In this document: one piece after another, positions 43,468 through 52,430 of the stretch
Numbering within the stretch: position 1 is the stretch's first letter
Layout of the letters: the number at the start of each line of letters is the position of its first letter
Source of the DNA: UBA6136 sp041158345
GTDB lineage: Bacteria > Pseudomonadota > Gammaproteobacteria > Methylococcales > Methylococcaceae
Direction of reading: 5' to 3'
Assembly: GCA_041158345.1 (NCBI GenBank)
Contig: JBEBBO010000008.1
Span: 1 to 64,000, forward strand
DNA length: 64,000 bases
The notes under the pieces: model-generated
The model's input: the letters and a program-made list of their open reading frames with translations, nothing else
Databases searched by the model: none
Told to the model about the DNA's origin: nothing
Program-made: the position numbers and the translations under genes

Positions 43468-44883
43468 TTAGAACCAGTCATTGTGGAAGAACTGGCCTTC
43501 CGGCTTATCCAGACGCTCAAAGGTATGGGCACCAAAGAAGTCGCGCTGGGCCTGAAGGAGATTCTGAGGCAGTCGTGCCGTCCGGTAGCTGTCGTAGTAA
43601 GACAGCGCAGAGGAGAATGCAGGGGTAGCCACCCCGTACTCAACCGCCACCTGAGCCACCTTCCGCCAGTTCGCCTGCGTATTCACGATGATGTCCCTGA
43701 AGTAGGGATCAAGAATCAGGTTCTTGAGCGCTGGATTCTTTCGATAGGCATCCGTGATGCGATTCAGGAAACGGGCGCGAATGATGCAGCCGCCACGCCA
43801 GATGGAAGAAATGTCTCCAAAGTTGAGTTTCCAGCCGTAGAGCTCAGATGCCGCGCCCAACTGAACGAAGCCTTGCGCATAACTGATGATCTTGCTGGCA
43901 TAAAGTGCATCCCGAACCGCCGTAATCAGTGCCTCCCGATCACCGGTATACGCTCCCGGATTAGGCCCCGGCAAGACTTTTGAGGCCTCCAGACGCTCGG
44001 TTCTGAGGGAACTGAGGATACGACCCTCAACTGCACTGGCAATCACGGAAAGGGGGACGCCCATTTCTGTCGCATGCCCCACAGTCCATTTCCCGGTGCC
44101 CTTCTGTCCGGCCTTGTCGACGATCACATCCACCAGAGGCTGACCGGTTTCCGGATCCTTGTGCGTGAAGATTTTGGCCGTGATATCGATCAGGAAGGAA
44201 TCCAGATCGCCTTGATTCCAATCATTGAAGATTTTTGCAAACTCTTCCGCACTCGGATTGAGTACCGACTTCAGGATCGCATAGGCCTCGCAGATCAACT
44301 GCATGTCGCCGTATTCAATGCCGTTATGGACCATCTTCACATAGTGGCCGGCCCCATCGGTGCCCATGTGGCGACAGCAGGGCTCCCCTTCCGCGACCGC
44401 AGCAATCTTGGTGTAAATCGGCGAAATGGCCTTCCAGCCCTCGGCGGAACCACCCGGCATGATGGAGGGTCCCTTCAATGCGCCCTCCTCGCCTCCCGAG
44501 ACACCGACGCCGAAAAAGTGAATGCCGATCTCCTTCAGCCTTTTTTCTCGGCGCTGCGTATCCGTCCAAAGCGAATTGCCGCCATCAATGATGATGTCAC
44601 CGGGCTCCAGCAGCGGAATCAGCTGGTCAATCACGGCATCCACAGGCCCGCCCGCCTTGACCATGATCTGCATCTTCCTGGGCTTGGCCAAGGCCCCCAC
44701 GAAGGATTCAAGGGTTTTGCAGGGCGTAATGCGTTTGCCTTTGGCACGGCCCTCGGCAAATTTATCGGTGACTTCCGTCGTTCGGTTGTAGACGGCAACA
44801 TGAAACCCCTTGGACTCCATGTTGAGAACCAGATTCTCGCCCATGACGGCGAGACCAATCAGACCAATATCGCAACCGCTCAT
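43468..44883 (-). CDS. gnd: 6-phosphogluconate dehydrogenase, decarboxylating
   Basis: Gnd converts 6-phosphogluconate to ribulose 5-phosphate, CO2 and NADPH in the oxidative pentose pathway. From ATG 44883 (CGAGG upstream) the product has 471 residues. It has the Rossmann start IGLIGLAVMGENLVLN, the substrate segment GVGVSGGEEGALKGPSIMPG, KMVHNGIEYGDMQLI and the KGTGKW motif. The C-terminus AHTFERLDKPEGQFFHNDWF is typical. It follows pgi by 111 bp. Confidence 0.97.
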   Translation of the reverse strand: MSGCDIGLIGLAVMGENLVLNMESKGFHVAVYNRTTEVTDKFAEGRAKGKRITPCKTLESFVGALAKPRKMQIMVKAGGPVDAVIDQLIPLLEPGDIIIDGGNSLWTDTQRREKRLKEIGIHFFGVGVSGGEEGALKGPSIMPGGSAEGWKAISPIYTKIAAVAEGEPCCRHMGTDGAGHYVKMVHNGIEYGDMQLICEAYAILKSVLNPSAEEFAKIFNDWNQGDLDSFLIDITAKIFTHKDPETGQPLVDVIVDKAGQKGTGKWTVGHATEMGVPLSVIASAVEGRILSSLRTERLEASKVLPGPNPGAYTGDREALITAVRDALYASKIISYAQGFVQLGAASELYGWKLNFGDISSIWRGGCIIRARFLNRITDAYRKNPALKNLILDPYFRDIIVNTQANWRKVAQVAVEYGVATPAFSSALSYYDSYRTARLPQNLLQAQRDFFGAHTFERLDKPEGQFFHNDWF

Positions 44884-44979
44884 ATGTACCTCGGACTCTG
44901 TTGTCTTGGGGGGTGGGTATCCTAGGGATGGCCCACCCGTGTGTTGTTGCGCCTCGAAAACGTGCCTCATGGGAGGCCC

Positions 44980-44994
44980 GCCCCGATGCGGGGC
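44980..44994 (-). other. GC-rich hairpin between pgi and gnd
   Basis: Arms at 44980-44985 and 44989-44994 (GCCCCG and CGGGGC) pair around a 3-base loop directly after the pgi stop. There is no U-tract, so it may stabilise the upstream mRNA rather than stop transcription. Confidence 0.45.
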
Positions 44995-46650
44995 TCAGTG
45001 CTTTGGCTTACGACTCACATAGGCGTTGATCAAGCCGTTGGTTGAGACGTCGTGGTGATTGACGGGTACCTGGGCTTCGATTTCCTTTTGAACCTTGCTC
45101 GCAAGCTGTTTCCCGAGTTCAACCCCCATCTGATCGAATGAGTTTATGTGCCAGACAACCCCTTGAACAAAGATCTTGTGTTCGTAGAGAGCAATGAGAC
45201 TGCCAAGCGTTTCTGGCGTCAGCTTTTGATAGAGGAAGGAGTTGGACGGGCGATTTCCGCTGAATGACTTTGCCGCGGCCAGATCCTTGAGCGCCTCCCC
45301 TTCCAGCGTGCAACCGGAAGCCAGAAGTTCCGCCTTTGCTGCCTCGGGGGTTTTGCCGACCATCAAGGCTTCCGTTTGCGCAATGAAATTGGATATCAAG
45401 AGGTCATGATGCGCCTGATTGCCATTGTGGCTTTCAACCGCCGCAAGAAAGTCCGAAGGAATCAGGGTCGTTCCCTGATGCATCAATTGATAGAAGGCAT
45501 GTTGCCCATTGGTCCCGGGTTGACCGAAGATGATAGGGCCCGTGCTGTAGTCGACGGGGTCACCGTCCAAATCGATACTTTTCCCGTTACTCTCCATGTC
45601 GCCTTGCTGCAGATAGGCGGTCAGATATTCGAGGTACTGATCGTAAGGGAGAATCGCGTAGGCTTCGGCAGAGAAAAAGTTGTCGTACCAAATACCGAGG
45701 AGCCCCATGATGACGGGGATGTTTTGATCCAAGGGCGCAGTACGGAAATGCTGATCCGCCTTGTGGGCCCCCATCAGCAAGCTTTCAAAACGATCCATGC
45801 CGACAGCGATCGCAATAGGCAGGCCAATCGAAGACCAGATCGAATATCGACCACCGACCCAGTCCCAGAATTCGAACATATTAGCCGTATCAATGCCAAA
45901 CGCCTGAACCTTCTCGGCATTGGTCGAGATTGCAGCGAAATGCTTAGCAATCGCCTTGGGATCCTTGAACTCATCCAACAACCAGGCCTTGGCCGTGTTG
46001 GCATTCGTCATGGTCTCAAGCGTCGTAAACGTTTTGGAGGCCACAAGGAACAGGGTTGTCTCGGGGTCCAATCCCTTCAGATTTTCAACAATGTCCGCTT
46101 CATCGACATTGGAAACAAAGTGAACCGAGAGGCCCGGCTGGTGGTAAGGCGTCAACGCTTTGACGACCATTCGAGGGCCCAGATCGGAGCCGCCAATGCC
46201 GATATTCACGACATCGGTGATGGCCTTTCCAGTCCAGCCCTTCCAGGCACCCGAACGCACCTTCTCTGAAAAAGAGCGCATGCTCTCGAGGACCCGATTG
46301 ACATCGGGCATGACGTCCTTGCCATCGAGAAGCACCGGATGGTTCGAGCGGTTTCGAAGCGCCGTATGGAGCACCGCCCGGTTTTCGGTGAGGTTGATCC
46401 TGCGGCCTTCAAACATGGCCTCACGCTTTTCAGCGACCTTGGCCGATTCGGCAAGGGTCAGGAGTAGGCCCAGGGTTTCATCGGTGACGCGATTCTTGGA
46501 ATAATCGAAGAGAATATCGCCAAATTGAATGGAGTAACGCTGGAAACGCGTGGGATCGTCGCGGAACAGGTCACGCATGTGAAGCTGCTCCACCACTTTC
46601 TGGTGTGATTTGAGCGAATTCCAAACGGGAAGATCATCAGGCTGGGTCAT
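44995..46650 (-). CDS. pgi: Glucose-6-phosphate isomerase
   Basis: Pgi interconverts glucose 6-phosphate and fructose 6-phosphate. From ATG 46650 (GAGAG upstream) the protein has 551 residues. It shows the two PGI signatures in the form DVVNIGIGGSDLGPRMVVKA, SKTFTTLETMTNA and GRYSIWSSIGLPIAIAVG, plus FGQPGTNGQHAFYQL and the C-terminal SFDQMGVELGKQLA. It heads a pgi-gnd pair that joins glycolysis and the pentose pathway. Confidence 0.97.
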   Translation of the reverse strand: MTQPDDLPVWNSLKSHQKVVEQLHMRDLFRDDPTRFQRYSIQFGDILFDYSKNRVTDETLGLLLTLAESAKVAEKREAMFEGRRINLTENRAVLHTALRNRSNHPVLLDGKDVMPDVNRVLESMRSFSEKVRSGAWKGWTGKAITDVVNIGIGGSDLGPRMVVKALTPYHQPGLSVHFVSNVDEADIVENLKGLDPETTLFLVASKTFTTLETMTNANTAKAWLLDEFKDPKAIAKHFAAISTNAEKVQAFGIDTANMFEFWDWVGGRYSIWSSIGLPIAIAVGMDRFESLLMGAHKADQHFRTAPLDQNIPVIMGLLGIWYDNFFSAEAYAILPYDQYLEYLTAYLQQGDMESNGKSIDLDGDPVDYSTGPIIFGQPGTNGQHAFYQLMHQGTTLIPSDFLAAVESHNGNQAHHDLLISNFIAQTEALMVGKTPEAAKAELLASGCTLEGEALKDLAAAKSFSGNRPSNSFLYQKLTPETLGSLIALYEHKIFVQGVVWHINSFDQMGVELGKQLASKVQKEIEAQVPVNHHDVSTNGLINAYVSRKPKH

Positions 46651-47038
46651 GCGTTCTCTCACTCATCAAGGTTGACCTGTCTCCTTGGGAGACGGGTAAA
46701 AAAACGGAAAGTGGAAGGTCTCCGTTTTGGCGTTTTATAGCGTTATAGCCCTCAGGCTTGAATAACTCTTTGGATCAATATCGCGTTCACGGCGATATCC
46801 TCCCTACGCTGTCTGGACAAGTGCGACAAACCCACCTGAAATGGCGTCATACAGGCTAGGGCGCATCCCTCAACGGTCACGGCTCGAGAAAAAATGGACC
46901 GCTTTTTAGTTGCCGAAGATACTAGTCCTAATTCTTAAAGATACACAACAATATTTCCAAATAACCCCTTTATTCTAAGGGTTAATAACCCAGATCTCAA
47001 AAGAGCTTCAGCGGACCTGTGGGCCTCTAGGCCAGACG
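46651..47038. promoter_or_regulatory. Upstream region of pgi
   Basis: About 390 bp without a gene; AT-rich near 46900-46990. It should contain the pgi promoter. No operator or terminator was recognised with confidence. Confidence 0.4.
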
Positions 47039-48082
47039 TCAAAGGGTCGCCATATCGATCACAAACCGGTAGCGCACGTCACTCCTGAGCATGCGTTCAT
47101 AGGCCTCATTGATGGCCGACATGGAGATCAACTCAATGTCCGAAAGCACCTCATGTTGCGCACAGAAATCAAGCATCTCCTGCGTTTCAGCAATGCCACC
47201 AATCAAGGAACCTGCGATGGATCGGCGCTTGAAAATCAGCGTAAACGGCTGAACCGCCGGGTGCGCTTGCTCCGGCGCCCCGACGAGTACGAGTTGACCA
47301 TTTTTCGTCAGGAGATTGAGATACAGTTCAAGATCATGACTGACCGCAACGGTATCCACAATGAGATCCAATCGTCCGGCCCAATGTGCCATGGCGTCGA
47401 AATCCGTCGAGACGCAGACATGATCCGCCCCGAGCCTCAGACCGTCTTCAATCTTGCTCTTTGATGTCGTAAAGAGCGTCACTTCGGAACCCATGGCTTT
47501 CGCCAGTTTGACGCCCATGTGGCCCAATCCCCCGAGACCCACGATGCCCACTTTTTTTGATGGCCCGGCACCAAAATGTTTGAGCGGGGAGTAAAGCGTG
47601 ATTCCCGCACAGAGCAACGGCGCCACACGGGGGAGATCGGATTCAGGATGGTTCACCTTGAGGACAAAGGCGCGTTTGACCACGATGGATTCGGAGTAAC
47701 CGCCGAACGTGTTTTCACCCCCGTAAATGGGACCGTTGTAGGTGCCGGTAAAACCCGCTTCACAATATTGTTCTTCACCCTCCATGCAGGATGAACAATG
47801 GCCACAGCTATCGACTATGCAGCCGACGGCAGCAAAATCACCCAAACGCAGGTCCTGCACTTCCGATCCCACGGCAGAGACGCATCCGACGATTTCATGC
47901 CCCGGTACACACGGATATTGGGTGCCATGCCATTCATTGCGGGCGGTATGCAGATCCGAGTGACAGACCCCGCAGAAGAGAATCTGAATTTGAACATCAT
48001 CCGGATTCAACCCCCGCCTTGGGATGGTCAATGGCGACAGTTGCGACTCGGGGGACACGGCGCCATAGGCTTTGTAGCGCAT
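47039..48082 (-). CDS. Zinc-dependent alcohol dehydrogenase (cinnamyl-type, YahK-like)
   Basis: From ATG 48082, with a strong AAGGAG site, the protein has 347 residues. The catalytic zinc site is CGVCHSDLHTARNEWHGTQY and PCVPGHEIVGCVSAVGSEV. The structural zinc motif is CGHCSSCMEGEEQYC, and the NADP fold is VGIVGLGGLGHMGVKLAKAM. It reduces aldehydes with NADPH, probably with broad range. The frame stays open upstream to 48469, but that part overlaps the divergent rlhA start. Confidence 0.94.
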   Translation of the reverse strand: MRYKAYGAVSPESQLSPLTIPRRGLNPDDVQIQILFCGVCHSDLHTARNEWHGTQYPCVPGHEIVGCVSAVGSEVQDLRLGDFAAVGCIVDSCGHCSSCMEGEEQYCEAGFTGTYNGPIYGGENTFGGYSESIVVKRAFVLKVNHPESDLPRVAPLLCAGITLYSPLKHFGAGPSKKVGIVGLGGLGHMGVKLAKAMGSEVTLFTTSKSKIEDGLRLGADHVCVSTDFDAMAHWAGRLDLIVDTVAVSHDLELYLNLLTKNGQLVLVGAPEQAHPAVQPFTLIFKRRSIAGSLIGGIAETQEMLDFCAQHEVLSDIELISMSAINEAYERMLRSDVRYRFVIDMATL

Positions 48083-48211
48083 CTGGAACTCCTTGAAAGA
48101 CTCGTGTGAAAATTTCGTGAGATTAAACCACGCGTTTTTGATAAGGAAATCGATAAAATATGGGGATGCAGGGAACCCTTTGCTTGATTCTATCCCCGAG
48201 CCCCCAACCGA

Positions 48212-50197
48212 ATGAGCGCATCCCCGACCCGAATTGAGCTCCTCTCCCCGGCCAAGACACCTGAAATCGGTATCGCCGCGATTAACCATGGCGCCGATGC
48301 GGTCTACATTGGGGGACCTTCCTTTGGTGCGCGGCACAACGCAGGAAATTCGATCAGTGACATTGCGCGCCTTGTCAGCCATGCACACCGGTTCAACGCT
48401 CGAATCTTTCTGACCCTGAACACGATTCTTCGGGATGATGAACTCCCAAAGGCAAAGGCCCTGATTCAATCGGCCTATGATTGTGGCGTAGATGCCCTGA
48501 TTATTCAGGATATGGGCCTGTTGATGCTGGATCTACCCCCAATCCAGCTCCATGCCAGCACCCAATGTGACATTCGAACGCCTGAAAAAGCCCGGTTTCT
48601 CCAGGATGCCGGGTTCTCTCAAGTCGTCGCCGCTCGCGAACTTTCATTGAAGGATCTCACGGCCATGGCGTCCGTTCTGGACACCGCGATTCTGGAATAC
48701 TTCATACATGGCGCGCTTTGTGTGGCCTACAGCGGGCAGTGTTATATCAGTCACGCCCAGACCGGCAGAAGCGCCAATCGGGGCGATTGCTCGCAGGCGT
48801 GCCGCCTCCCCTATGAGGTTCTGGACGACCAGGGCCGTGTCATTGCCCATCAAAAACATGTGCTTTCGGTCAAGGACAATGATCAAAGTGCCAACCTTGC
48901 CGCACTCATCGAAGCCGGTGTCCGAAGTTTCAAGATTGAGGGCCGATACAAGGATTTGGCTTACGTTAAAAACACCACCGCGCATTATCGGCAGCTTCTG
49001 GATGCGATCCTTGAGGATCAGCCGACCTTGAAACGCGTCTCCAGTGGCACCACCGTGTTCCATTTCAAACCGGAACCGGAGCGCAGTTTCAATCGCGGGT
49101 CCACCGACTACTTCGTCAACGGGCGACAGCAAGATATTGGGGCCTTCGACACCCCAAAGCCCCAAGGGCTTCCTCTCGGTTGGGTCATTCGAACGGGACA
49201 AGATCACCTGGATATCAGCCTGCATGATGGCGTCAGCGATCTCAACAATGGCGATACCCTGACGTATTTCGATCTTCAGAAAGAACTGAAGGGATTCAGG
49301 ATCAATACGGCAGAACCCATGGGTATCGGTCAATTCAGGGTCTATCCCAATGAGCCCATCAGCCAATTCAAGGATCTTCGTAAGGACGTCGAAATGTTTC
49401 GAAGTCGCGACATGGCTTGGGAACGTCTGATGGAAAGTGATCGGACGTCTGAGCGGTTGTTGTCGATCGATGTAAAACTGGCTGAAACGCCTTCTGGGCT
49501 GATTTTAGAGATCATCGACGAAGATCAGCACGTCGTCACCCTTCGACGCGATCAGGCATGGCAACCGGCAAGAGATCTTGAGCAACAGACCCAAGCAATC
49601 CATGACGCACTGGGAAAATTGGGGGGTACGCGCTACAAGGCGCGTCAGATTCGCATTGAACCCCTCGATCTTTCAACGATCGGATTTTGGCCTGCATCCC
49701 TCCTGAATGGACTCCGTCGCGATGCCATTGAAGCCCTGGATCAGCAGCGAGAAGCCCAATTCAAGCGTCTGGAACGCCATCCGGAATCCATGCCGCCACC
49801 GATCTACCCTGAAGACACCCTGAGCTATCTGGCCAATGTCTACAACCAGCCAGCGCAACAGTTCTACCTGAAACATGGGGTCAAAGTCGTCGAGGCGGCG
49901 TATGAAAGTCATGAGGAGACCGGTGAAGTCAGCCTGATGATCACCAAGCACTGCATCCGTTTCTCACTCTCCCTGTGCCCTAAACAGACCAAGGGCGTCC
50001 TGGGTGTCCAGGGAACCGTGAAAGCCGAGCCCTTGCAGTTGATCAATGGCAATGAAAAACTGACGCTTCGCTTCGACTGCAAGGCCTGCGAGATGCATGT
50101 CGTTGGGAAGATCAAACGGCACATTCTTAAAGACGCGGTTGCGCAACCGATCACGTTCTACCGAACCCGGCCCAAGTCCGGAGCGCCCCGTCCATGA
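48212..50197 (+). CDS. rlhA: U32-family 23S rRNA hydroxylation protein RlhA
   Basis: This 661-residue protein fits E. coli RlhA (YdcP, about 650 residues), which makes 5-hydroxycytidine at C2501 of 23S rRNA. It begins with the U32 domain (ELLSPAKTPEIGIAAINHGA). The Cys-rich signature is HGALCVAYSGQCYISHAQTG, then GDCSQACRLPYEV, and SVKDNDQSANLAALIEAGVR. An RlhA-type C-terminal extension carries a further Cys pair (FDCKACEMHVVG). It overlaps the next gene by 4 bp. Confidence 0.9.
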   Translation: MSASPTRIELLSPAKTPEIGIAAINHGADAVYIGGPSFGARHNAGNSISDIARLVSHAHRFNARIFLTLNTILRDDELPKAKALIQSAYDCGVDALIIQDMGLLMLDLPPIQLHASTQCDIRTPEKARFLQDAGFSQVVAARELSLKDLTAMASVLDTAILEYFIHGALCVAYSGQCYISHAQTGRSANRGDCSQACRLPYEVLDDQGRVIAHQKHVLSVKDNDQSANLAALIEAGVRSFKIEGRYKDLAYVKNTTAHYRQLLDAILEDQPTLKRVSSGTTVFHFKPEPERSFNRGSTDYFVNGRQQDIGAFDTPKPQGLPLGWVIRTGQDHLDISLHDGVSDLNNGDTLTYFDLQKELKGFRINTAEPMGIGQFRVYPNEPISQFKDLRKDVEMFRSRDMAWERLMESDRTSERLLSIDVKLAETPSGLILEIIDEDQHVVTLRRDQAWQPARDLEQQTQAIHDALGKLGGTRYKARQIRIEPLDLSTIGFWPASLLNGLRRDAIEALDQQREAQFKRLERHPESMPPPIYPEDTLSYLANVYNQPAQQFYLKHGVKVVEAAYESHEETGEVSLMITKHCIRFSLSLCPKQTKGVLGVQGTVKAEPLQLINGNEKLTLRFDCKACEMHVVGKIKRHILKDAVAQPITFYRTRPKSGAPRP

Positions 50198-50727
50198 TGT
50201 CAGCCTTGCATCTGAAAATCGCTCTGTTGATCCTCTTGTTGGTCAATGCCCTGGTGTTCATGCTCCGCGGCGAACTGAACGACAGCTTCGATTCATTGGC
50301 CTGGATCGTCCTGATGGTCCTCTATGAAATCGAAACCGGTCGAATTCAACGACTTCAATCTGGCTGGCTTCAACTGCCCTGGATTCGAAATCTTGCCGTA
50401 CTCGTCGTGGTATTCGCCGAATTGTCTTACTTCTTCGAGGGCGCCTGGCTGGATGGGGTATATTCCTTCCTTTGGCTGCTGGTGGTCGCTCTTTTCGAGT
50501 TCGAAAGTCGATATCCTGATGCCGTGAGTGCCCACCCTCAAGGCTTTCGGGCCGCTGGCGCGGGTCTGGTTTTGGGCATGATCGGCGTGATTGGCGCCTG
50601 GATTTCTGAACACGCCTATTTCAATGCCTACGATGGGCTGATCTGGTCTCTGGCGTTTCTGATCATCGATCTTGACCTCATGGCCTCTGCCCTGGATCCA
50701 GCGGACCAACGTCGCCATCATTCCTGA
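50194..50727 (+). CDS. Multi-span membrane protein of unknown function
   Basis: This 177-residue protein has about five membrane segments: IALLILLLVNALVFML; SLAWIVLMVLYEIET; LAVLVVVFAELSYFFEGAWL; GVYSFLWLLVVALFEFE; and GLIWSLAFLIIDLDLM. Acidic residues inside several segments (E, D) are notable and could bind ions. It overlaps rlhA by ATGA, so translation is coupled. The family is not recognised. Confidence 0.75.
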   Translation: MMSALHLKIALLILLLVNALVFMLRGELNDSFDSLAWIVLMVLYEIETGRIQRLQSGWLQLPWIRNLAVLVVVFAELSYFFEGAWLDGVYSFLWLLVVALFEFESRYPDAVSAHPQGFRAAGAGLVLGMIGVIGAWISEHAYFNAYDGLIWSLAFLIIDLDLMASALDPADQRRHHS

Positions 50728-50773
50728 CCTCATCTTCCCCACATTCCCTGTGATTCAACCGACGCGCTCACTC

Positions 50774-51637
50774 ATGGAAAATTCCCTTCGCCACGTCGCC
50801 CCCATCGGGCGTTTGTTGTCCCTCCTCCTGGCGAGCCTTGTCTTTATCGGGGCAAGTCATGCGGCTTCCAAACGAATTGACGTCATTAGTACCCGGGTTG
50901 TGAGACCCGCCGGCGTTGCCGTGACGCCAGAGGGCAATGTCTGGATTTCAAACCAAGGTGACTGCTATCAGTTAGGTCTTTCAGGTTGCACCACCAATGC
51001 CTCCGTCATTTTAGTCACCCCCCAAGGGACCAAAACCTATACCGGATTTGCCTCACCTGCAGGGATTGCGGTGGATTCCAATGGCAATGCTTGGGTGGCC
51101 GATCTCGGCGGCAATAATGTTCAGCACATCAATGTCGCGGGCGGTGGCGTTGACCGCGTCCTGAGCGACCCCAATCTTCAACTGATCAATGGACCGACCT
51201 CTGTTGCTGTCGATAGTCAGGACAATGTTCTGATTGCCAATCGCGCAACGCAGGTGATCAGCAAGTACTCCAAAACGGGGCAGTTCATTAGCTATCTCCA
51301 GATCAGTTCCAATCTGTTTTCTCTGGCCATTGGACCCGATGACCGGCTGTGGATCGCCAATACGCAGGGTAATGCCATTTACTGCCCGTCTCTAGGGCTC
51401 AGTTTCAAGCTTCCACAGAATACGGCGCCCCATGCGCTGGCCATCGATCGAGACGGTAACCCTTGGGTCGCGAACTACAACACCTCTTCCGTTGTTCAAT
51501 TCAACGCTAAAGGCCGGCCCTTGCGTGTCGTCAAATCCGGCGTTCGTTTTCCGACGGGTGTGGATTTTGATGCCGCCGGCAACCTCTATATCTCCAATTT
51601 CAGCCTCAATAACGTCGGCAAGTACCAAATCCGATGA
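50774..51637 (+). CDS. Exported NHL/SMP-30-like beta-propeller protein
   Basis: From ATG 50774 the protein has 287 residues with a signal peptide (RLLSLLLASLVFIGASHAAS). Propeller blades with the repeated pattern VAVTPEGNVWISN, IAVDSNGNAWVADLGGNN, VAVDSQDNVLIANRATQ, LAIGPDDRLWIAN, LAIDRDGNPWVANYNTS and VDFDAAGNLYISN are clear. This is an NHL/Vgb-like propeller in the periplasm. Such folds bind ligands or protect against antibiotics (Vgb-like lyases), but no catalytic residue set is seen here. It follows the membrane-protein gene by 46 bp. Confidence 0.85.
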   Translation: MENSLRHVAPIGRLLSLLLASLVFIGASHAASKRIDVISTRVVRPAGVAVTPEGNVWISNQGDCYQLGLSGCTTNASVILVTPQGTKTYTGFASPAGIAVDSNGNAWVADLGGNNVQHINVAGGGVDRVLSDPNLQLINGPTSVAVDSQDNVLIANRATQVISKYSKTGQFISYLQISSNLFSLAIGPDDRLWIANTQGNAIYCPSLGLSFKLPQNTAPHALAIDRDGNPWVANYNTSSVVQFNAKGRPLRVVKSGVRFPTGVDFDAAGNLYISNFSLNNVGKYQIR

Positions 51638-51826
51638 TCCAATACCCTTTTTTGATCCACGAATTGATGAATCGCAGGGAACTCAATCGGACTTTATGGA
51701 GTCCTACTCAGAGGAAAAGTGAATCTGGATCAATTTCCTTTTCCATCTAGATTTGTAAAATTTCCATAAGAACCGGGGGACTCTCATGCGAGTCCAGATA
51801 CTGAGACCTGAGGGAGGAACAGCGGA

Positions 51827-52366
51827 ATGAATGGTGCGAAGCGAGTGGCCAAGGCCGGACTGATTTTGAGTGCTCTGCTTGCAATCATGGGGCTCTCAAG
51901 CCCTGCCATTGCAGAGTCTGACAAGGAGATCGCGGAAAAGGCTGCCAAGCAGCGGGCGTTGGCGCGTGAGGGCGGCGATATGGATCACTCGCAACACAGC
52001 CTGCCGGGTGATAAAGGCAAGTTCAGAGGCGTTTTCTATGGTTATCTGCCCTGCAATGAACTGGACTGCAACGGCATCAAGATGACGCTCTCCCTTAATG
52101 CCAAGGATAATTACCTGCTGGTTATCCAGCCGGCCAAGCTGCTGAACCGCGAATCCTTTGAAAAAGGCAAGTACACCTGGGATGAGTCCAATCGAATGGT
52201 TATCCTAACGCCTAATAAGGAAGCCCCGATCCGCAAACTGCAGATCAAAGATGATGGTGCGCTTCTTTATGTGAATTCAGACGGTCGCCCCTTCCCCGGT
52301 AGCGAAAAACCCTACCTGATGGAACGCAGTGATCTTGCCGGCAACCGCGAGATGCATATTCACTGA
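51827..52366 (+). CDS. NlpE N-terminal-like exported protein
   Basis: This 179-residue protein has a signal peptide (VAKAGLILSALLAIMGLSSPAIAE) without a lipobox Cys. A charged linker with a His-rich segment follows (GGDMDHSQHSLPGDK). The NlpE N-terminal signature is VFYGYLPCNELDCNGIKMTL, with strands EKGKYTWDESNRMVILTP and LLYVNSDGRPFPGSEKPYLM. E. coli NlpE is an outer-membrane lipoprotein that triggers Cpx; this protein seems to be soluble and periplasmic. GGGAGGA stands before the ATG. A terminator follows. Confidence 0.83.
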   Translation: MNGAKRVAKAGLILSALLAIMGLSSPAIAESDKEIAEKAAKQRALAREGGDMDHSQHSLPGDKGKFRGVFYGYLPCNELDCNGIKMTLSLNAKDNYLLVIQPAKLLNRESFEKGKYTWDESNRMVILTPNKEAPIRKLQIKDDGALLYVNSDGRPFPGSEKPYLMERSDLAGNREMHIH

Positions 52367-52389
52367 TCCCGTTGCTCCAAGAAACTCCG

Positions 52390-52420
52390 ATAAAGGCCCC
52401 TCATGTGGGCCTTTATGTTT
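52390..52420 (+). terminator. Terminator between convergent genes
   Basis: Arms ATAAAGGCCC (52390-52399) and GGGCCTTTAT (52407-52416) are perfectly complementary around a 7-base loop, and GTTTT follows. It sits between the NlpE-like gene and the convergent histidine kinase and can serve both. Confidence 0.82.
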
Positions 52421-52430
52421 TGGTCTGAAA

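Noticed and set aside
48083..48469. N-terminal extension of the alcohol dehydrogenase
   Set aside because: It overlaps the divergent rlhA start, lacks dehydrogenase features, and the internal ATG at 48082 has a strong ribosome site.
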